A DNA stretch of 64,000 bases from SYAN01 sp964406345 (GTDB lineage: Bacteria; Actinomycetota; Actinomycetes; Nanopelagicales; Nanopelagicaceae), in contig CAYORK010000003.1 in NCBI GenBank assembly GCA_964406345.1, positions 1 to 64,000 on the forward strand, in the 5' to 3' direction. The translations under genes and the position numbers were made by a program. Of the stretch, positions 10,048 through 18,431 are shown piece by piece. The notes under the pieces were generated by a model, which saw only the letters and a program-made list of their open reading frames with translations, searched no databases and was not told where the DNA came from. Numbering within the stretch: the first letter of the stretch is position 1; each line of letters starts with the position of its first letter.

Positions 10048-10926
10048 TTAGGGACGCTTCGGGAATCGTCCGAAATCAGGTGGGCGCTTCTCCTTGTATG
10101 CATCGCGCCCCTCTTGTCCTTCTTCGGTGAGATAGAAGAGAAGAGTCGCATCGCCAGCGAGTTGTTGGACACCGGCAAGACCATCATCGGCGGCATTCAT
10201 CCCGGCCTTGAGAAGACGTAACGCCATCGGTGAATGACGGAGCATCTCTCGACACCAAGAGACCGTCTCTGCCTCGAGTTGATCGACCGGTACGACTGCG
10301 TTGACGAGGCCCATCTCGAGCGCTTCCTTCGCGTCGTATTGCCTACAGAGGAACCAGATCTCGCGCGCCTTCTTCTGTCCGACATGACGTGCCAGAAGTC
10401 CTGATCCATAACCACCATCGAATGATCCGACCATCGGTCCGGTCTGACCGAACTTCGCATTCTCTGCGGCGATCGTCAGATCGCAAACGACATGCAAGAC
10501 ATGTCCACCACCGATCGCCCAGCCAGCGACCATCGCTACGACTGGCTTCGGCGTCCTTCGAATCTGAACTTGTAGATCCAAGACATTGAGTCGACCGATG
10601 CCCTTCTTGCCCAAGGCATCGCTACCGATATAACCATCATCACCACGAACCGAGATATCGCCACCAGAGCAGAATGCTTCACTGCCTTCACCGGTGAAGA
10701 TGATCACGCCGACGCTCTCATCATCGCGGGCGGCGTTGAAAGCGGTCTGCAGCTCTGCCAAGGTCTCTGGCCGGAAGGCATTTCGGACTTGAGGGCGATT
10801 GATGGTGATCTTCGCCATTCCCTCAGCGGTCTCATATCTGACGTCGGTGAAGCCAGCGCCCTCAGGGGCTGGTTGCCATCGCGGGATGTGACGAGAACCT
10901 GGTTCTCTCTTTATTGGTTTACTCAT
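10048..10926 (-). CDS. menB: 1,4-Dihydroxy-2-naphthoyl-CoA synthase
   Basis: 292-residue crotonase-fold enzyme that cyclises o-succinylbenzoyl-CoA. Signatures are [31 protein letters not shown] (oxyanion loop), [19 protein letters not shown] and [15 protein letters not shown], ending FGRFPKRP. The frame is open to 11040, but that would run into the divergent men[18 protein letters not shown] at 10926 matches the family N-terminus. Confidence 0.96.
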   Translation of the reverse strand: MSKPIKREPGSRHIPRWQPAPEGAGFTDVRYETAEGMAKITINRPQVRNAFRPETLAELQTAFNAARDDESVGVIIFTGEGSEAFCSGGDISVRGDDGYIGSDALGKKGIGRLNVLDLQVQIRRTPKPVVAMVAGWAIGGGHVLHVVCDLTIAAENAKFGQTGPMVGSFDGGYGSGLLARHVGQKKAREIWFLCRQYDAKEALEMGLVNAVVPVDQLEAETVSWCREMLRHSPMALRLLKAGMNAADDGLAGVQQLAGDATLLFYLTEEGQEGRDAYKEKRPPDFGRFPKRP

Positions 10927-10936
10927 AGCAAGCCGA

Positions 10937-10942
10937 TAGCCT
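10937..10942 (+). promoter_or_regulatory. -10 element of menE, overlapping that of menB
   Basis: TAGCCT on plus, nine bases before the menE ATG at 10952. The opposite strand reads TAGGCT at 10943-10938, eleven bases before the menB ATG. The two hexamers are offset by one base, in a divergent space of only 25 bases. Confidence 0.5.
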
Positions 10943-10943
10943 A
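10938..10943 (-). promoter_or_regulatory. -10 element of menB
   Basis: TAGGCT on minus, eleven bases upstream of the menB ATG. It shares five bases with the menE hexamer, so polymerase cannot occupy both at once. Confidence 0.45.
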
Positions 10944-10951
10944 CGCGTGAT

Positions 10952-12067
10952 ATGGATGTCAACGCCAAGCGGGGCGTGAAGCACGTAACCGCTGAGTGGC
11001 AATTGCCACAGATACTCGACTCGCTCGCAAAAGCGCTCAATGGAGCTGGTCCTGCGCTGCGGTTCGCCGATCAGAGCAATCCCTCACTCGAATCAGTGCC
11101 CGAGAACATCGCCGTCGTGGTCGCAACGAGCGGTACCACTGGAAAGGCGAAGGAGATCGGCTTGAGCGCTACGGCGCTCTTCGCCTCTGCGCGTGCTTCC
11201 AACGATTATCTCGGTGCGGCACCAGGGGATACCTGGTCACTCATGCTCCCGCTGACGCATATCGCTGGCGTCAATGTCTTGGTCCGCTCACTCGAACTTG
11301 GGCGCGAACCGATCGATCTTCGTAACACGACCCTGGAGACCATCCCCACGGCTGACTTCACGGCGATCGTCCCGACACAACTACACCGCGCCGTCAACGA
11401 GAGCGGCTTCTTGTTGCGACATCTCCAATCTGCGCACCGCATCCTGGTCGGCGGAGCGATGCTCTCGAACGAACTTCGAAAGGGCGCCAACGATGCACAA
11501 CTGCAAGTGACATCGACCTATGGCATGACAGAGACCTCAGGTGGATGCGTCTATGACGGCATCCCCTTGGAAGGCACGGAAGTCGAGATCAGAGAAGGAC
11601 GTATCGCGATCAAGAGCTCGTCTCTTGCCTCCTACTACCTGCCGACGCGCGAAGGCGAGATGGTCACTCCGATCGCAGACTCTGACGGTTGGTATCTCAC
11701 AAATGACCTCGGTCACTTCCATGACGGGCGGCTTGTCGTCGTAGGACGTATCGATGATGTCATCATCTCTGGCGGCGAGAAGATCTCACTTCGTGCGGTG
11801 GAGGAGTTCTTGACCCCACTAGTCGATGGTGAGGTCGTCGCATTCACTCATCCGGATGCCGAATGGGGTGAACGACTTGCGATCGCAACCACCGCTTCGA
11901 TCGAGGTCGATCATTGGTTGGAGTTGCAAGGAAAGATCCGTCTCTCGCTCGGTCGTCACGCGATTCCGCAGGACATCTATCGCATCGCTGAGATCCCACG
12001 TGGTGCACTCGGTAAGGTTGATCGCGAGAAGGTCTTGCTCAGCATCAAATCGAAAGAGAGCCGGTGA
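10952..12067 (+). CDS. menE: o-Succinylbenzoate-CoA ligase
   Basis: 371-residue adenylate-forming ligase that activates o-succinylbenzoate for MenB. It is shorter than the roughly 450-480 residues of many MenE proteins, as in other actinobacteria. AMP-binding motifs are [53 protein letters not shown] and the catalytic-lysine region [13 protein letters not shown]. It is divergent from menB and followed immediately by menA. Confidence 0.93.
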   Translation: MDVNAKRGVKHVTAEWQLPQILDSLAKALNGAGPALRFADQSNPSLESVPENIAVVVATSGTTGKAKEIGLSATALFASARASNDYLGAAPGDTWSLMLPLTHIAGVNVLVRSLELGREPIDLRNTTLETIPTADFTAIVPTQLHRAVNESGFLLRHLQSAHRILVGGAMLSNELRKGANDAQLQVTSTYGMTETSGGCVYDGIPLEGTEVEIREGRIAIKSSSLASYYLPTREGEMVTPIADSDGWYLTNDLGHFHDGRLVVVGRIDDVIISGGEKISLRAVEEFLTPLVDGEVVAFTHPDAEWGERLAIATTASIEVDHWLELQGKIRLSLGRHAIPQDIYRIAEIPRGALGKVDREKVLLSIKSKESR

Positions 12068-12068
12068 T

Positions 12069-12920
12069 CTGACTACCAATCCCTGGCTCCTTGGGATCCG
12101 ACCCAAGACGCTTCCGGCCGCGATCGCTCCCGTCATGGTTGCGAGCGCTTATGCAGGTGATTCGTTTTCGCTACCGCATGGCCTAGCGGCGCTGATCGTC
12201 GCGCTCTCCCTTCAAATCGCAGTCAATTTCGCCAATGACTATTCCGATGGCGTGCGTGGCACTGACAAAGACCGTGTCGGTCCAATGCGTCTCGTCGCAA
12301 GTGGCACCAAGAGCGCAGCAAGCGTCAAGCGTGCCGCTTACATCTCATTCCTGATCGCGATGATCGCCGGTTCCTATCTTGCGCTCACAGTCTCTCCCTG
12401 GCTCTTCATCGTCGGAGTGATCGCGATCATCGCAGCTTGGAGATACACCGGAGGGAAGAACCCATACGGATATCGAGGTCTCGGTGAGATCTCAGTCTTC
12501 ATCTTCTTCGGTCTCGTGGCCACCGTAGGGACCTACTACATTCACACTGCGACGATCGATCTTCGTATCGTTGCGATCGGATCTGCGATGGGGGCGATCG
12601 CCTGCTGCATCCTCTTGCTCAACAACATCCGAGATGTCGAGACTGACATCGTCGCTGGTAAGCGAACACTCTCTGTGAGGATCGGAAAGGGGCGGAGCAT
12701 CACCCTCTATTGGTCGCTCATCGCTCTCTCGCTCGTCGTCTTTGTCGCGACAACCTCATTTCCGTCTCTGCTTCTCCTTCTCCTCGCTCTTCCTCAAATG
12801 ATGCGATTGCGAAAAGCGATCAGAGGCGATCAACTGATCAAGGCGCTTGAAGCGACAGGGAAGTTCCAGATCCTCTTCGCGCTCCTGCTCTCTTTGGCAC
12901 TCCTTCTGAGCTTTCGGTAA
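12069..12920 (+). CDS. menA: 1,4-Dihydroxy-2-naphthoate polyprenyltransferase
   Basis: Integral membrane prenyltransferase of the UbiA family, attaching the prenyl tail to dihydroxynaphthoate. About 283 residues with eight or nine transmembrane segments. Motifs are NFANDYSDGVRGTDKDR (first Asp-rich) and NNIRDVETDIVAGKRTL (second). The conserved start TNPWLLGIRPKTLPAAI has no ATG, GTG or TTG close by. The best fit is CTG at 12069, two bases after the menE stop and preceded by AAAGAGAG. A TTG at 12018 would add 17 unlikely residues. Confidence 0.9.
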   Translation: MTTNPWLLGIRPKTLPAAIAPVMVASAYAGDSFSLPHGLAALIVALSLQIAVNFANDYSDGVRGTDKDRVGPMRLVASGTKSAASVKRAAYISFLIAMIAGSYLALTVSPWLFIVGVIAIIAAWRYTGGKNPYGYRGLGEISVFIFFGLVATVGTYYIHTATIDLRIVAIGSAMGAIACCILLLNNIRDVETDIVAGKRTLSVRIGKGRSITLYWSLIALSLVVFVATTSFPSLLLLLLALPQMMRLRKAIRGDQLIKALEATGKFQILFALLLSLALLLSFR

Positions 12921-12923
12921 CCT
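12918..12923 (+). promoter_or_regulatory. -10 element formed by the menA stop codon
   Basis: TAACCT, whose TAA is the menA stop, lies exactly six bases before the ATG at 12930. This is the geometry of a leaderless start. Confidence 0.45.
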
Positions 12924-12929
12924 CACCCC

Positions 12930-13202
12930 ATGCTTCGCTATCTTCCTCTGATCATTCTCTTTGGCATCACCATCTATGCCCTAGTGGAGTGCGCTCAGAC
13001 CGAGCAGGAACAAGTGCGAAATCTCCCCAAGTGGGGATGGCTCCTGATCATCATCCTCTTCGGGCCGCAGACGCTTGCCTTGGGTCCCATCGGATGGTTT
13101 GTGGCCGGAAGGCCGAAGGGCAAAGGTTTTGGTGGAGGTTTCAGATCGAAACGAAAGATCGTCCCACCAGATGACAATCCTGATTTCTTGAAGGGCCTCT
13201 AA
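12930..13202 (+). CDS. PLDc_N-domain small membrane protein
   Basis: 90-residue protein with two hydrophobic segments (about residues 3-20 and 36-60) separated by a short polar loop. WGWLLIIILFGPQTLALGPIGWFVAGRPKGK fits the phospholipase-D nuclease N-terminal (PLDc_N) family of small actinobacterial membrane proteins, often found in men clusters. The basic, Pro-rich tail is probably cytoplasmic. Its function is unknown, and it is not a nuclease, since no HKD motif is present. It follows menA by nine bases. Confidence 0.75.
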   Translation: MLRYLPLIILFGITIYALVECAQTEQEQVRNLPKWGWLLIIILFGPQTLALGPIGWFVAGRPKGKGFGGGFRSKRKIVPPDDNPDFLKGL

Positions 13203-13230
13203 CCTTCACGGCCTCTTGTGCGGCCCATTG

Positions 13231-13983
13231 TTATCTCGCCATGTAGCCACCATCGACCACCAGCTCGGAGCCGGTCATGAATGAAGCATCATCGCTCGCG
13301 AGGAATGCCACGGTAGCCGCGACCTCTTCAGGTAACCCCAGTCGATTCATTGGAGTGACTTGAAGTAGGACCTTGCCGAACTCTGTCTGCTTCGCATCGC
13401 CAAGAATGGGCGTATCTATGAATCCCGGGTGTAGTGAATTGACCCGGATCCCATCTTTCGCCCAACCGAGCGCAGCGCTCTTGGTCATCACAGTCACTGC
13501 ACCTTTCGCTGCGTGATAGGCCGGGGATGCACCGAATCCACCACTCAAGCCGAATATGGAACTGGTGTTGATCACAGAGGCATGCCTCGACCTCTTCAAA
13601 AGACCGGAAGCAAGTTTCATACCGAGAAAGACCGAGTTCTGCGTCACCGCGATGGTCTTTAGATAAGTCTCCATCGGAGTCTCTTCGAGGGTCAATCTGT
13701 CACCGATACCAGCATTATTGAAGAGGATGTCGAGGCGGCCATACTTGGAATCGATCTTTGAGATCACCTCCTTCCAAGACTCTTCCTTCGAGACATCATG
13801 GTGCAGGTAGATCGCTTCGCCACCCTTAGCAAGCAGATCCTTCGTGACCGCCTCACCAAGCGAATCTTGAATGTCGCTGATGATTACCTTCGCACCTTCT
13901 TCTACGAAACGGTGTGCTGTCGCCTTGCCGATCCCGCTCGCACCACCGGTGATGAGCGCTATACGTCCTTCGAGTCTTTTCAC
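13231..13983 (-). CDS. SDR-family oxidoreductase
   Basis: 250-residue short-chain dehydrogenase. It has the Rossmann TGGASGIGKA near residue 12, LFNNAGIG near 88, catalytic Ser in NTSSIFGLSG, YHAAK (Tyr-x3-Lys) near 158, and a C-terminal GSELVVDGGYMAR. An Asp in VIISDIQDS after beta-2 suggests NAD(H) preference. The substrate cannot be told. GTG at 13983 is chosen because GAGGAGG lies eight bases upstream. That ribosome site is inside a perfect hairpin (see 13989-14007). Confidence 0.88.
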   Translation of the reverse strand: MKRLEGRIALITGGASGIGKATAHRFVEEGAKVIISDIQDSLGEAVTKDLLAKGGEAIYLHHDVSKEESWKEVISKIDSKYGRLDILFNNAGIGDRLTLEETPMETYLKTIAVTQNSVFLGMKLASGLLKRSRHASVINTSSIFGLSGGFGASPAYHAAKGAVTVMTKSAALGWAKDGIRVNSLHPGFIDTPILGDAKQTEFGKVLLQVTPMNRLGLPEEVAATVAFLASDDASFMTGSELVVDGGYMAR

Positions 13984-13988
13984 AATTC

Positions 13989-14007
13989 ATCCTCCTCAAA
14001 GGAGGAT
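13989..14007 (-). promoter_or_regulatory. Hairpin masking the ribosome site of the SDR gene
   Basis: On the transcript, ATCCTCC pairs perfectly with GGAGGAT across a five-base loop. The 3' arm is the Shine-Dalgarno sequence. The 5' arm (CCTCCTTT) also copies the anti-SD tail of 16S rRNA. A folded leader would hide the ribosome site. Confidence 0.5.
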
Positions 14008-14071
14008 CATCGACCTGCAAACTCGCGGATCGCTCTCGAAAGAGTCACCACAACAGATGCTTTTGATGCGA

Positions 14072-14959
14072 TCAGAGACCGCTATATGTGTGCTTTCCGG
14101 TGCCCCAGATATTGACGTAGACATAGTTGAAGAGGAAGGTCGAGCCTGCGATGAGGCAGAGCCATGCGGCCTTCTTACCTTTCCATCCTGCCGTAACGCG
14201 AGCGTGAAGGTATGCGGCATAGGCGACCCAAGTGATGAAAGCCCACGTCTCCTTTGGATCCCAACCCCAATAACGACCCCATGCGGCCTCCGCCCAGATC
14301 GCTCCGGCGATGATGGAGAAGGTCCAGATCGGAAAGACGAGAGCGATCAAGCGATAAGTGAGTTGATCGAGTGAGTCGAGTGAAGGAAGTCGTGATGCCC
14401 ATGGTCCGCGACCCTTGCCACGCTCGATCTTCTCGAGGATGAGATAGGCGCCAGCGATGGAGTTTGCGAGTAGGAATATCCCGCCAGAGATGATCGCTGC
14501 GAGTACATGGATCAAGAGCCATGGCGACTTGAGTGCAGGCACCAATGGTGCGCTCTCAACATAGAGCAAGGTGATCGCAGTTCCCAAAGTGAGAAGTGCA
14601 GCAAGAGAGATGATGAGTCCCAGCCAACGAAGGTCGTGTTTCTTCAGCGCTATGAGGTATGCGGTGACGAACATGAAGGCACCGGTGATCGAGAACTCAT
14701 ACATGTTGGCAAGTGGGAAACGTGAGGCGGAGAGTCCTCGTGCGATGAGTCCTGCAAGAAGAAGAAGGTCGGCTAGCACCATGAGTCCGGTCGCATTCCG
14801 CGCGATCTTCTCAGTCCGCTGTCGGTCGAGAATCCTTCCTTCACCACTCTTGACTGCGAATGCGGTCTCGATGGCATGAAGGAGGAAGACGATCGCAAAG
14901 ACAGCGAGTGATGAGTAGACGAGATTGTTGGAGAGATAGGCAAGTGATCTGCTATCCAT
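14072..14959 (-). CDS. ccsB: Cytochrome c biogenesis protein CcsB/ResC
   Basis: 295-residue polytopic protein of system II cytochrome c maturation, which handles heme and, with ResB, ligates it to apocytochrome c outside the membrane. The heme-handling WWD-type motif is WGRYWGWDPKETWAFITW near residue 225, with conserved His residues in HVLAAIIS and LHARVTAGW. It has about seven or eight transmembrane helices. Its start overlaps the resB stop. Confidence 0.94.
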   Translation of the reverse strand: MDSRSLAYLSNNLVYSSLAVFAIVFLLHAIETAFAVKSGEGRILDRQRTEKIARNATGLMVLADLLLLAGLIARGLSASRFPLANMYEFSITGAFMFVTAYLIALKKHDLRWLGLIISLAALLTLGTAITLLYVESAPLVPALKSPWLLIHVLAAIISGGIFLLANSIAGAYLILEKIERGKGRGPWASRLPSLDSLDQLTYRLIALVFPIWTFSIIAGAIWAEAAWGRYWGWDPKETWAFITWVAYAAYLHARVTAGWKGKKAAWLCLIAGSTFLFNYVYVNIWGTGKHTYSGL

Positions 14960-16448
14960 CTTTCGTCACTCCCTTCATCGCCGCTTCGATCTCGCGTTCG
15001 ACTAGTTCATTATTGGTATTGCAGAGTCCTGCTATCTCGATTCCATCAGAAGTGGATCTGATCCAGATCCTCCTGCGATGGACGAAGAGCATTCCCAGCG
15101 CCCCAAGGAGCGAAAGTAGACCTCCTGCCAATGCATAACTCTTCCCTGGATCATGGATGACCTGCAAGTTGATCCACGGCACGAAGTTGTCGAAAGTGAT
15201 GGAACCCACTGTGAAGTCGTAGGACTCACCTGGTCGAAGTGAGACAAGTCCTATTCGCTCCATCCCCTCGGTGTCGAGACGATAGATCGACTGTGGGTCG
15301 CCGTCATCCATGCCGAGATCACCCTGCCAGACACCTAAGAGCAACCGCGGATCGAGTGGTTCGGGATAAGAGGAGAAACCACCACGGATCTCATCGCGAG
15401 CAGCTGTTGGAAGGAATGAGGCGACGAAGCCGACGCTTGGCTCCATGTCAGGGACTTTGATCGCACCTGTCGAAGTGAGATTGGGATCGATTGGAAGGAG
15501 TGGAACTGGACCTTGGAATGAGATCGCACCATCTTCATCTCGAACAGTGACCAATACGGAGTAACCAGTCGCCTGCAAGAAGACGCGGGATGCACCGAAG
15601 GTGAGCGGTTGGTTGACGCGCATGACCTCATTGGTAAATGGCGAATCGAGATCCTCGCGCACCCGAACCTTCAACTCATACTCACGTGCCGCGTTCGTCA
15701 CTGGATCGTATTCAGCATAGAACTCCTGCAATTCAATCCGATAAGGCTGGAGCGAATCTACGGAGTAGAAACGGCCTGGAGTGAGGTTGTCATAGGTGAC
15801 CGGGGTATTGATGAATCTCTCCCCGACATTGACGATCGCCTCACCGCGCATCCCAAAGAGCGAACTCGCCGCGATACCGACAAGGATCAGAATGAGGGAG
15901 AAGTGGAAGAGCAGGTTTCCACTCTCTTTGAGGTAACCCTTCTCGACTGTGTAGCCATCACCGAATTTTTCGACCCGGAAACGTTTCGATCTGAAGTGTG
16001 TAGCGATCTCCTCGACATCACCTTGGACTCGTCTATAACCGGTGAAGTTCTCCAGAAGAGCAGGAGGCTCTGTCGGGCGTTCGAAGATGGCCTTTCTGTA
16101 CTCATTGAGGCGCGGAATCACACAGCCGATCAACGAGATAAAGAGAAGTACATAGATCGCAGAGAACCAAGGGGCACCGAAGACATCGAAGAGATAGAGG
16201 CGATCGAAGATCGGTGAGATCGTCGGGTTCGCCTCGAAGAAATCTTGGACTTGGAATGGATTCTGGGCGCGTTGCGGGATGATCGAACCAGGTATCGATG
16301 CAAGACCAAGGAGAAGCAAGAGAGTCAACGCGGTGCGCATACTCGTTAGAAGACGCCAGAGATAGCGGATGAACGCGAAGCCGGAGAGCTCTCGGAACTC
16401 ACCAAGGTCTCGAGTGCGATCCTTCTCGATCCTCTTCTCCTCGCTCAT
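14952..16448 (-). CDS. resB: Cytochrome c biogenesis protein ResB
   Basis: 498-residue partner of CcsB. Transmembrane helices lie near residues 35-55, 85-110, 165-190 and 440-460, and a large extracytoplasmic domain sits between the third and fourth. Family stretches include LWRLLTSMRTALTLLLLLGLASIPGS and LLFHFSLILILVGIAAS. It lies two bases after ccdA and overlaps ccsB, in the order PGAM-tlpA-ccdA-resB-ccsB known from other actinobacteria. Confidence 0.94.
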   Translation of the reverse strand: MSEEKRIEKDRTRDLGEFRELSGFAFIRYLWRLLTSMRTALTLLLLLGLASIPGSIIPQRAQNPFQVQDFFEANPTISPIFDRLYLFDVFGAPWFSAIYVLLFISLIGCVIPRLNEYRKAIFERPTEPPALLENFTGYRRVQGDVEEIATHFRSKRFRVEKFGDGYTVEKGYLKESGNLLFHFSLILILVGIAASSLFGMRGEAIVNVGERFINTPVTYDNLTPGRFYSVDSLQPYRIELQEFYAEYDPVTNAAREYELKVRVREDLDSPFTNEVMRVNQPLTFGASRVFLQATGYSVLVTVRDEDGAISFQGPVPLLPIDPNLTSTGAIKVPDMEPSVGFVASFLPTAARDEIRGGFSSYPEPLDPRLLLGVWQGDLGMDDGDPQSIYRLDTEGMERIGLVSLRPGESYDFTVGSITFDNFVPWINLQVIHDPGKSYALAGGLLSLLGALGMLFVHRRRIWIRSTSDGIEIAGLCNTNNELVEREIEAAMKGVTKDG

Positions 16449-16449
16449 C

Positions 16450-17187
16450 TCATATCACCGGGATGAAGTTAGTGATGGAACCTTGAAGTGATGCGACCCA
16501 TTGCCCCCACAAGCCAGTGATCTGGGCGATACCGATAGAGATAAGGAAGAAGCCACCGATCACTGCGAAGGTCCTCGAGTTACGCAAGAGGAATGCGTGG
16601 AGTGCCCGTACCTTGACCAAGAAGAGTGCGAAGAGGATCAGTGGCAGGCCAAGACCAAGTGAGTAGAAGGCAGAGAGGATGGCACCACGGAGCGCGCTTG
16701 CCTCATTGAAGGCGAGCGCTTGGACTGATGCGAGTGTCGGTCCGATACATGGTGTCCATCCGAATCCGAAGAGGAGGCCAAGGAGTGGGGCCGCAACGAT
16801 GCCTTGCACTCGCGGTGATGCGAAGCGAAAGGAGCGATAGAAGCGTTCACTGAAGATGAAGACGAAACCAAGGAAGACGGTGAATAGACCCAGGACCTTG
16901 GTGAAGGTATCTGCATTCCTCAGCAGTGTCGTACCAAGCGAGCCGAAGATCACGCCATAGGAGATGAAGAGCGCGGTGAAGCCGAGTACGAAGAGTGTGG
17001 CGCCAAGTAGCACTCGCACTCGAGTAGCACTCGCCCCCGCTACATAAGAAAGGTATCCAGGGAGGAGTGGGAGGACGCAAGGAGAGAGGAAGGAGACGAT
17101 ACCTGCGAGGAAAGCGATCGGTGCCGAGAGTATGAGCGAACCATCGAAGATCTGGTCGACGAGGAACTCATTCACCGAGGACCTCAT
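16450..17187 (-). CDS. ccdA: Thiol-disulfide interchange protein CcdA
   Basis: 245-residue membrane protein that carries reducing power across the membrane to the apocytochrome CXXCH. Six transmembrane helices. The redox cysteines are in SPCVLPLLPGYLSYVAG (helix 1) and GWTPCIGPTL (helix 4). The ATG at 17187 overlaps the end of the TlpA gene by 20 bases; a GTG at 17178 is an alternative start. Confidence 0.93.
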   Translation of the reverse strand: MRSSVNEFLVDQIFDGSLILSAPIAFLAGIVSFLSPCVLPLLPGYLSYVAGASATRVRVLLGATLFVLGFTALFISYGVIFGSLGTTLLRNADTFTKVLGLFTVFLGFVFIFSERFYRSFRFASPRVQGIVAAPLLGLLFGFGWTPCIGPTLASVQALAFNEASALRGAILSAFYSLGLGLPLILFALFLVKVRALHAFLLRNSRTFAVIGGFFLISIGIAQITGLWGQWVASLQGSITNFIPVI

Positions 17188-17728
17188 CTATCAGGCCGCT
17201 CAACCCAGTGAAAGTCACCTCTCCACCGATGCGCGCTGCGATCAATCCGTTCTTGTCGATCACAAGTGTGGTCGGGATGGCATTCGCGATCATCGCATCA
17301 TTGAATTCCAACAAGACATCATCACTTCGAAGCGATGGGAAGGTGAGTCCGAAACGATCGATGAAGGCTCGTGCTGCAGTGAGATTGTCACGAGTGAGCA
17401 CTCCAAGGAATTGCACCTCTGGGTACTTCTCGCTCAACTCCTGCAGAGTCGGTGCCTCTGCGCGGCATGGCGAGCACCACGAGGCCCAGACATTGAGCAC
17501 GATGGGCTTGCCTCGCTCCATCCGGTACTCACTTCCGTCAATGAGGGTTCCAGAGAGATCGGGCGTCGCCTTTCGTGAGCCGAGTGGGACCTTTGTGACC
17601 GCACCGTTTCCTTCTATATATGAAAGCTCAGCTCCGACTTCACTGTCGGAAGCGGAATCGACGAAGGAGAAGGAGAGGAGTAAGAGCGCGACCAGCATCG
17701 AGAGCATGATCAAGAGTCTCTTGCGCAT
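17168..17728 (-). CDS. TlpA/ResA-family thiol-disulfide oxidoreductase
   Basis: Secreted, membrane-tethered thioredoxin-fold protein of about 186 residues that reduces apocytochrome c thiols. The N-terminal signal anchor is MRKRLLIMLSMLVALLLLSF, without a lipobox Cys. The active site is NVWASWCSPCRAEAPTL near residue 85. The cis-Pro loop is NAIPTTLVIDKNG. ATG 17728 is preferred to the preceding TTG. Confidence 0.92.
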   Translation of the reverse strand: MRKRLLIMLSMLVALLLLSFSFVDSASDSEVGAELSYIEGNGAVTKVPLGSRKATPDLSGTLIDGSEYRMERGKPIVLNVWASWCSPCRAEAPTLQELSEKYPEVQFLGVLTRDNLTAARAFIDRFGLTFPSLRSDDVLLEFNDAMIANAIPTTLVIDKNGLIAARIGGEVTFTGLSGLIDEVLGE

Positions 17729-17732
17729 CAAA

Positions 17733-18359
17733 TCACTTCTTCGCAGGTAGGAGGTGTTTGACTGGCTCTTGGTAGCTGATGTCGGTGATCACTCCGTCAT
17801 CATCGAAGTGGATCGTGGTCACCGAGCAGAGTGAACATTCACGCTTGCGTGGGTCATGGAGCATCGGTCGCCCTTCAATGGCGCTACGGACGATCCAGAT
17901 CGGTAGCTGATGCGAGACGCAGATTGCATCGCTCTTTCCTGCAGCCTTAGCAGCATCACGCGCGGAGAAGGCGGCGCCGAGCATTCGATTGATCTGATCG
18001 ACATAGGGCTCGCCCCATGATGGCTTGAACGGGTTATAGAGATGTCGCCAGGAGGAAGGATGTTTCAGTACGCCGTCGCCAACTCCGAATGGTTTTCCTT
18101 CGAAGATGTTCGCAGCTTCGATCAATCGCTCATCGGTAGTGATCGCGACACCGTGGGCTTTGGAGATCGGAGAGGCGGTCTCTTGCGCACGCTCAAGTGG
18201 AGAGACATGAAGCGCACCAAGATCTAGAGCCTTGCTCCAGTCAGCGACACCCGCTGCCATCTCCCGACCTAGAGATGAGAGATACCACCCTGGTTGTCGG
18301 CCGTAGAGGATGTTCTTCGGATTCTCCACCTGACCATGTCTTACAAGGTGTACTCGCAT
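17733..18359 (-). CDS. Histidine phosphatase (phosphoglycerate mutase-like)
   Basis: 208-residue member of the histidine phosphatase clan. It has the phospho-acceptor motif HLVRHGQVENP at the N-terminus, SPLERAQETASPIS near residue 55, a Glu in EAANIFEG, and the second His in CVSHQLPIW. It is the first gene of the TlpA-CcdA-ResB-CcsB operon, as in mycobacteria. Its role in cytochrome maturation, if any, is unclear. Confidence 0.9.
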   Translation of the reverse strand: MRVHLVRHGQVENPKNILYGRQPGWYLSSLGREMAAGVADWSKALDLGALHVSPLERAQETASPISKAHGVAITTDERLIEAANIFEGKPFGVGDGVLKHPSSWRHLYNPFKPSWGEPYVDQINRMLGAAFSARDAAKAAGKSDAICVSHQLPIWIVRSAIEGRPMLHDPRKRECSLCSVTTIHFDDDGVITDISYQEPVKHLLPAKK

Positions 18360-18367
18360 GATGGCTC

Positions 18368-18373
18368 ATCATA
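18368..18373 (-). promoter_or_regulatory. -10 element of the cytochrome-maturation operon
   Basis: TATGAT on minus, eight bases before the ATG at 18359. This is a near-consensus -10 implying a transcript that begins at or next to the start codon. Confidence 0.5.
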
Positions 18374-18416
18374 GTTGAGCGAATCGAGACGAATCGCAGC
18401 GAGATATCTGGGCCGG

Positions 18417-18422
18417 TAATGT
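18417..18422 (+). promoter_or_regulatory. -10 element of the Helicase_C_3 gene
   Basis: TAATGT, nine bases before ATG 18432. It is divergent from the PGAM promoter 44 bases away. Confidence 0.4.
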
Positions 18423-18431
18423 AGGCCAGTT

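Noticed and set aside
10927..11040. Longer menB with 38 extra N-terminal residues
   Set aside because: It would run through the menE start and promoter and does not match the family N-terminus.
15609..16217. 202-residue open frame on plus inside resB
   Set aside because: Antisense shadow of resB with no recognisable motifs or ribosome site.
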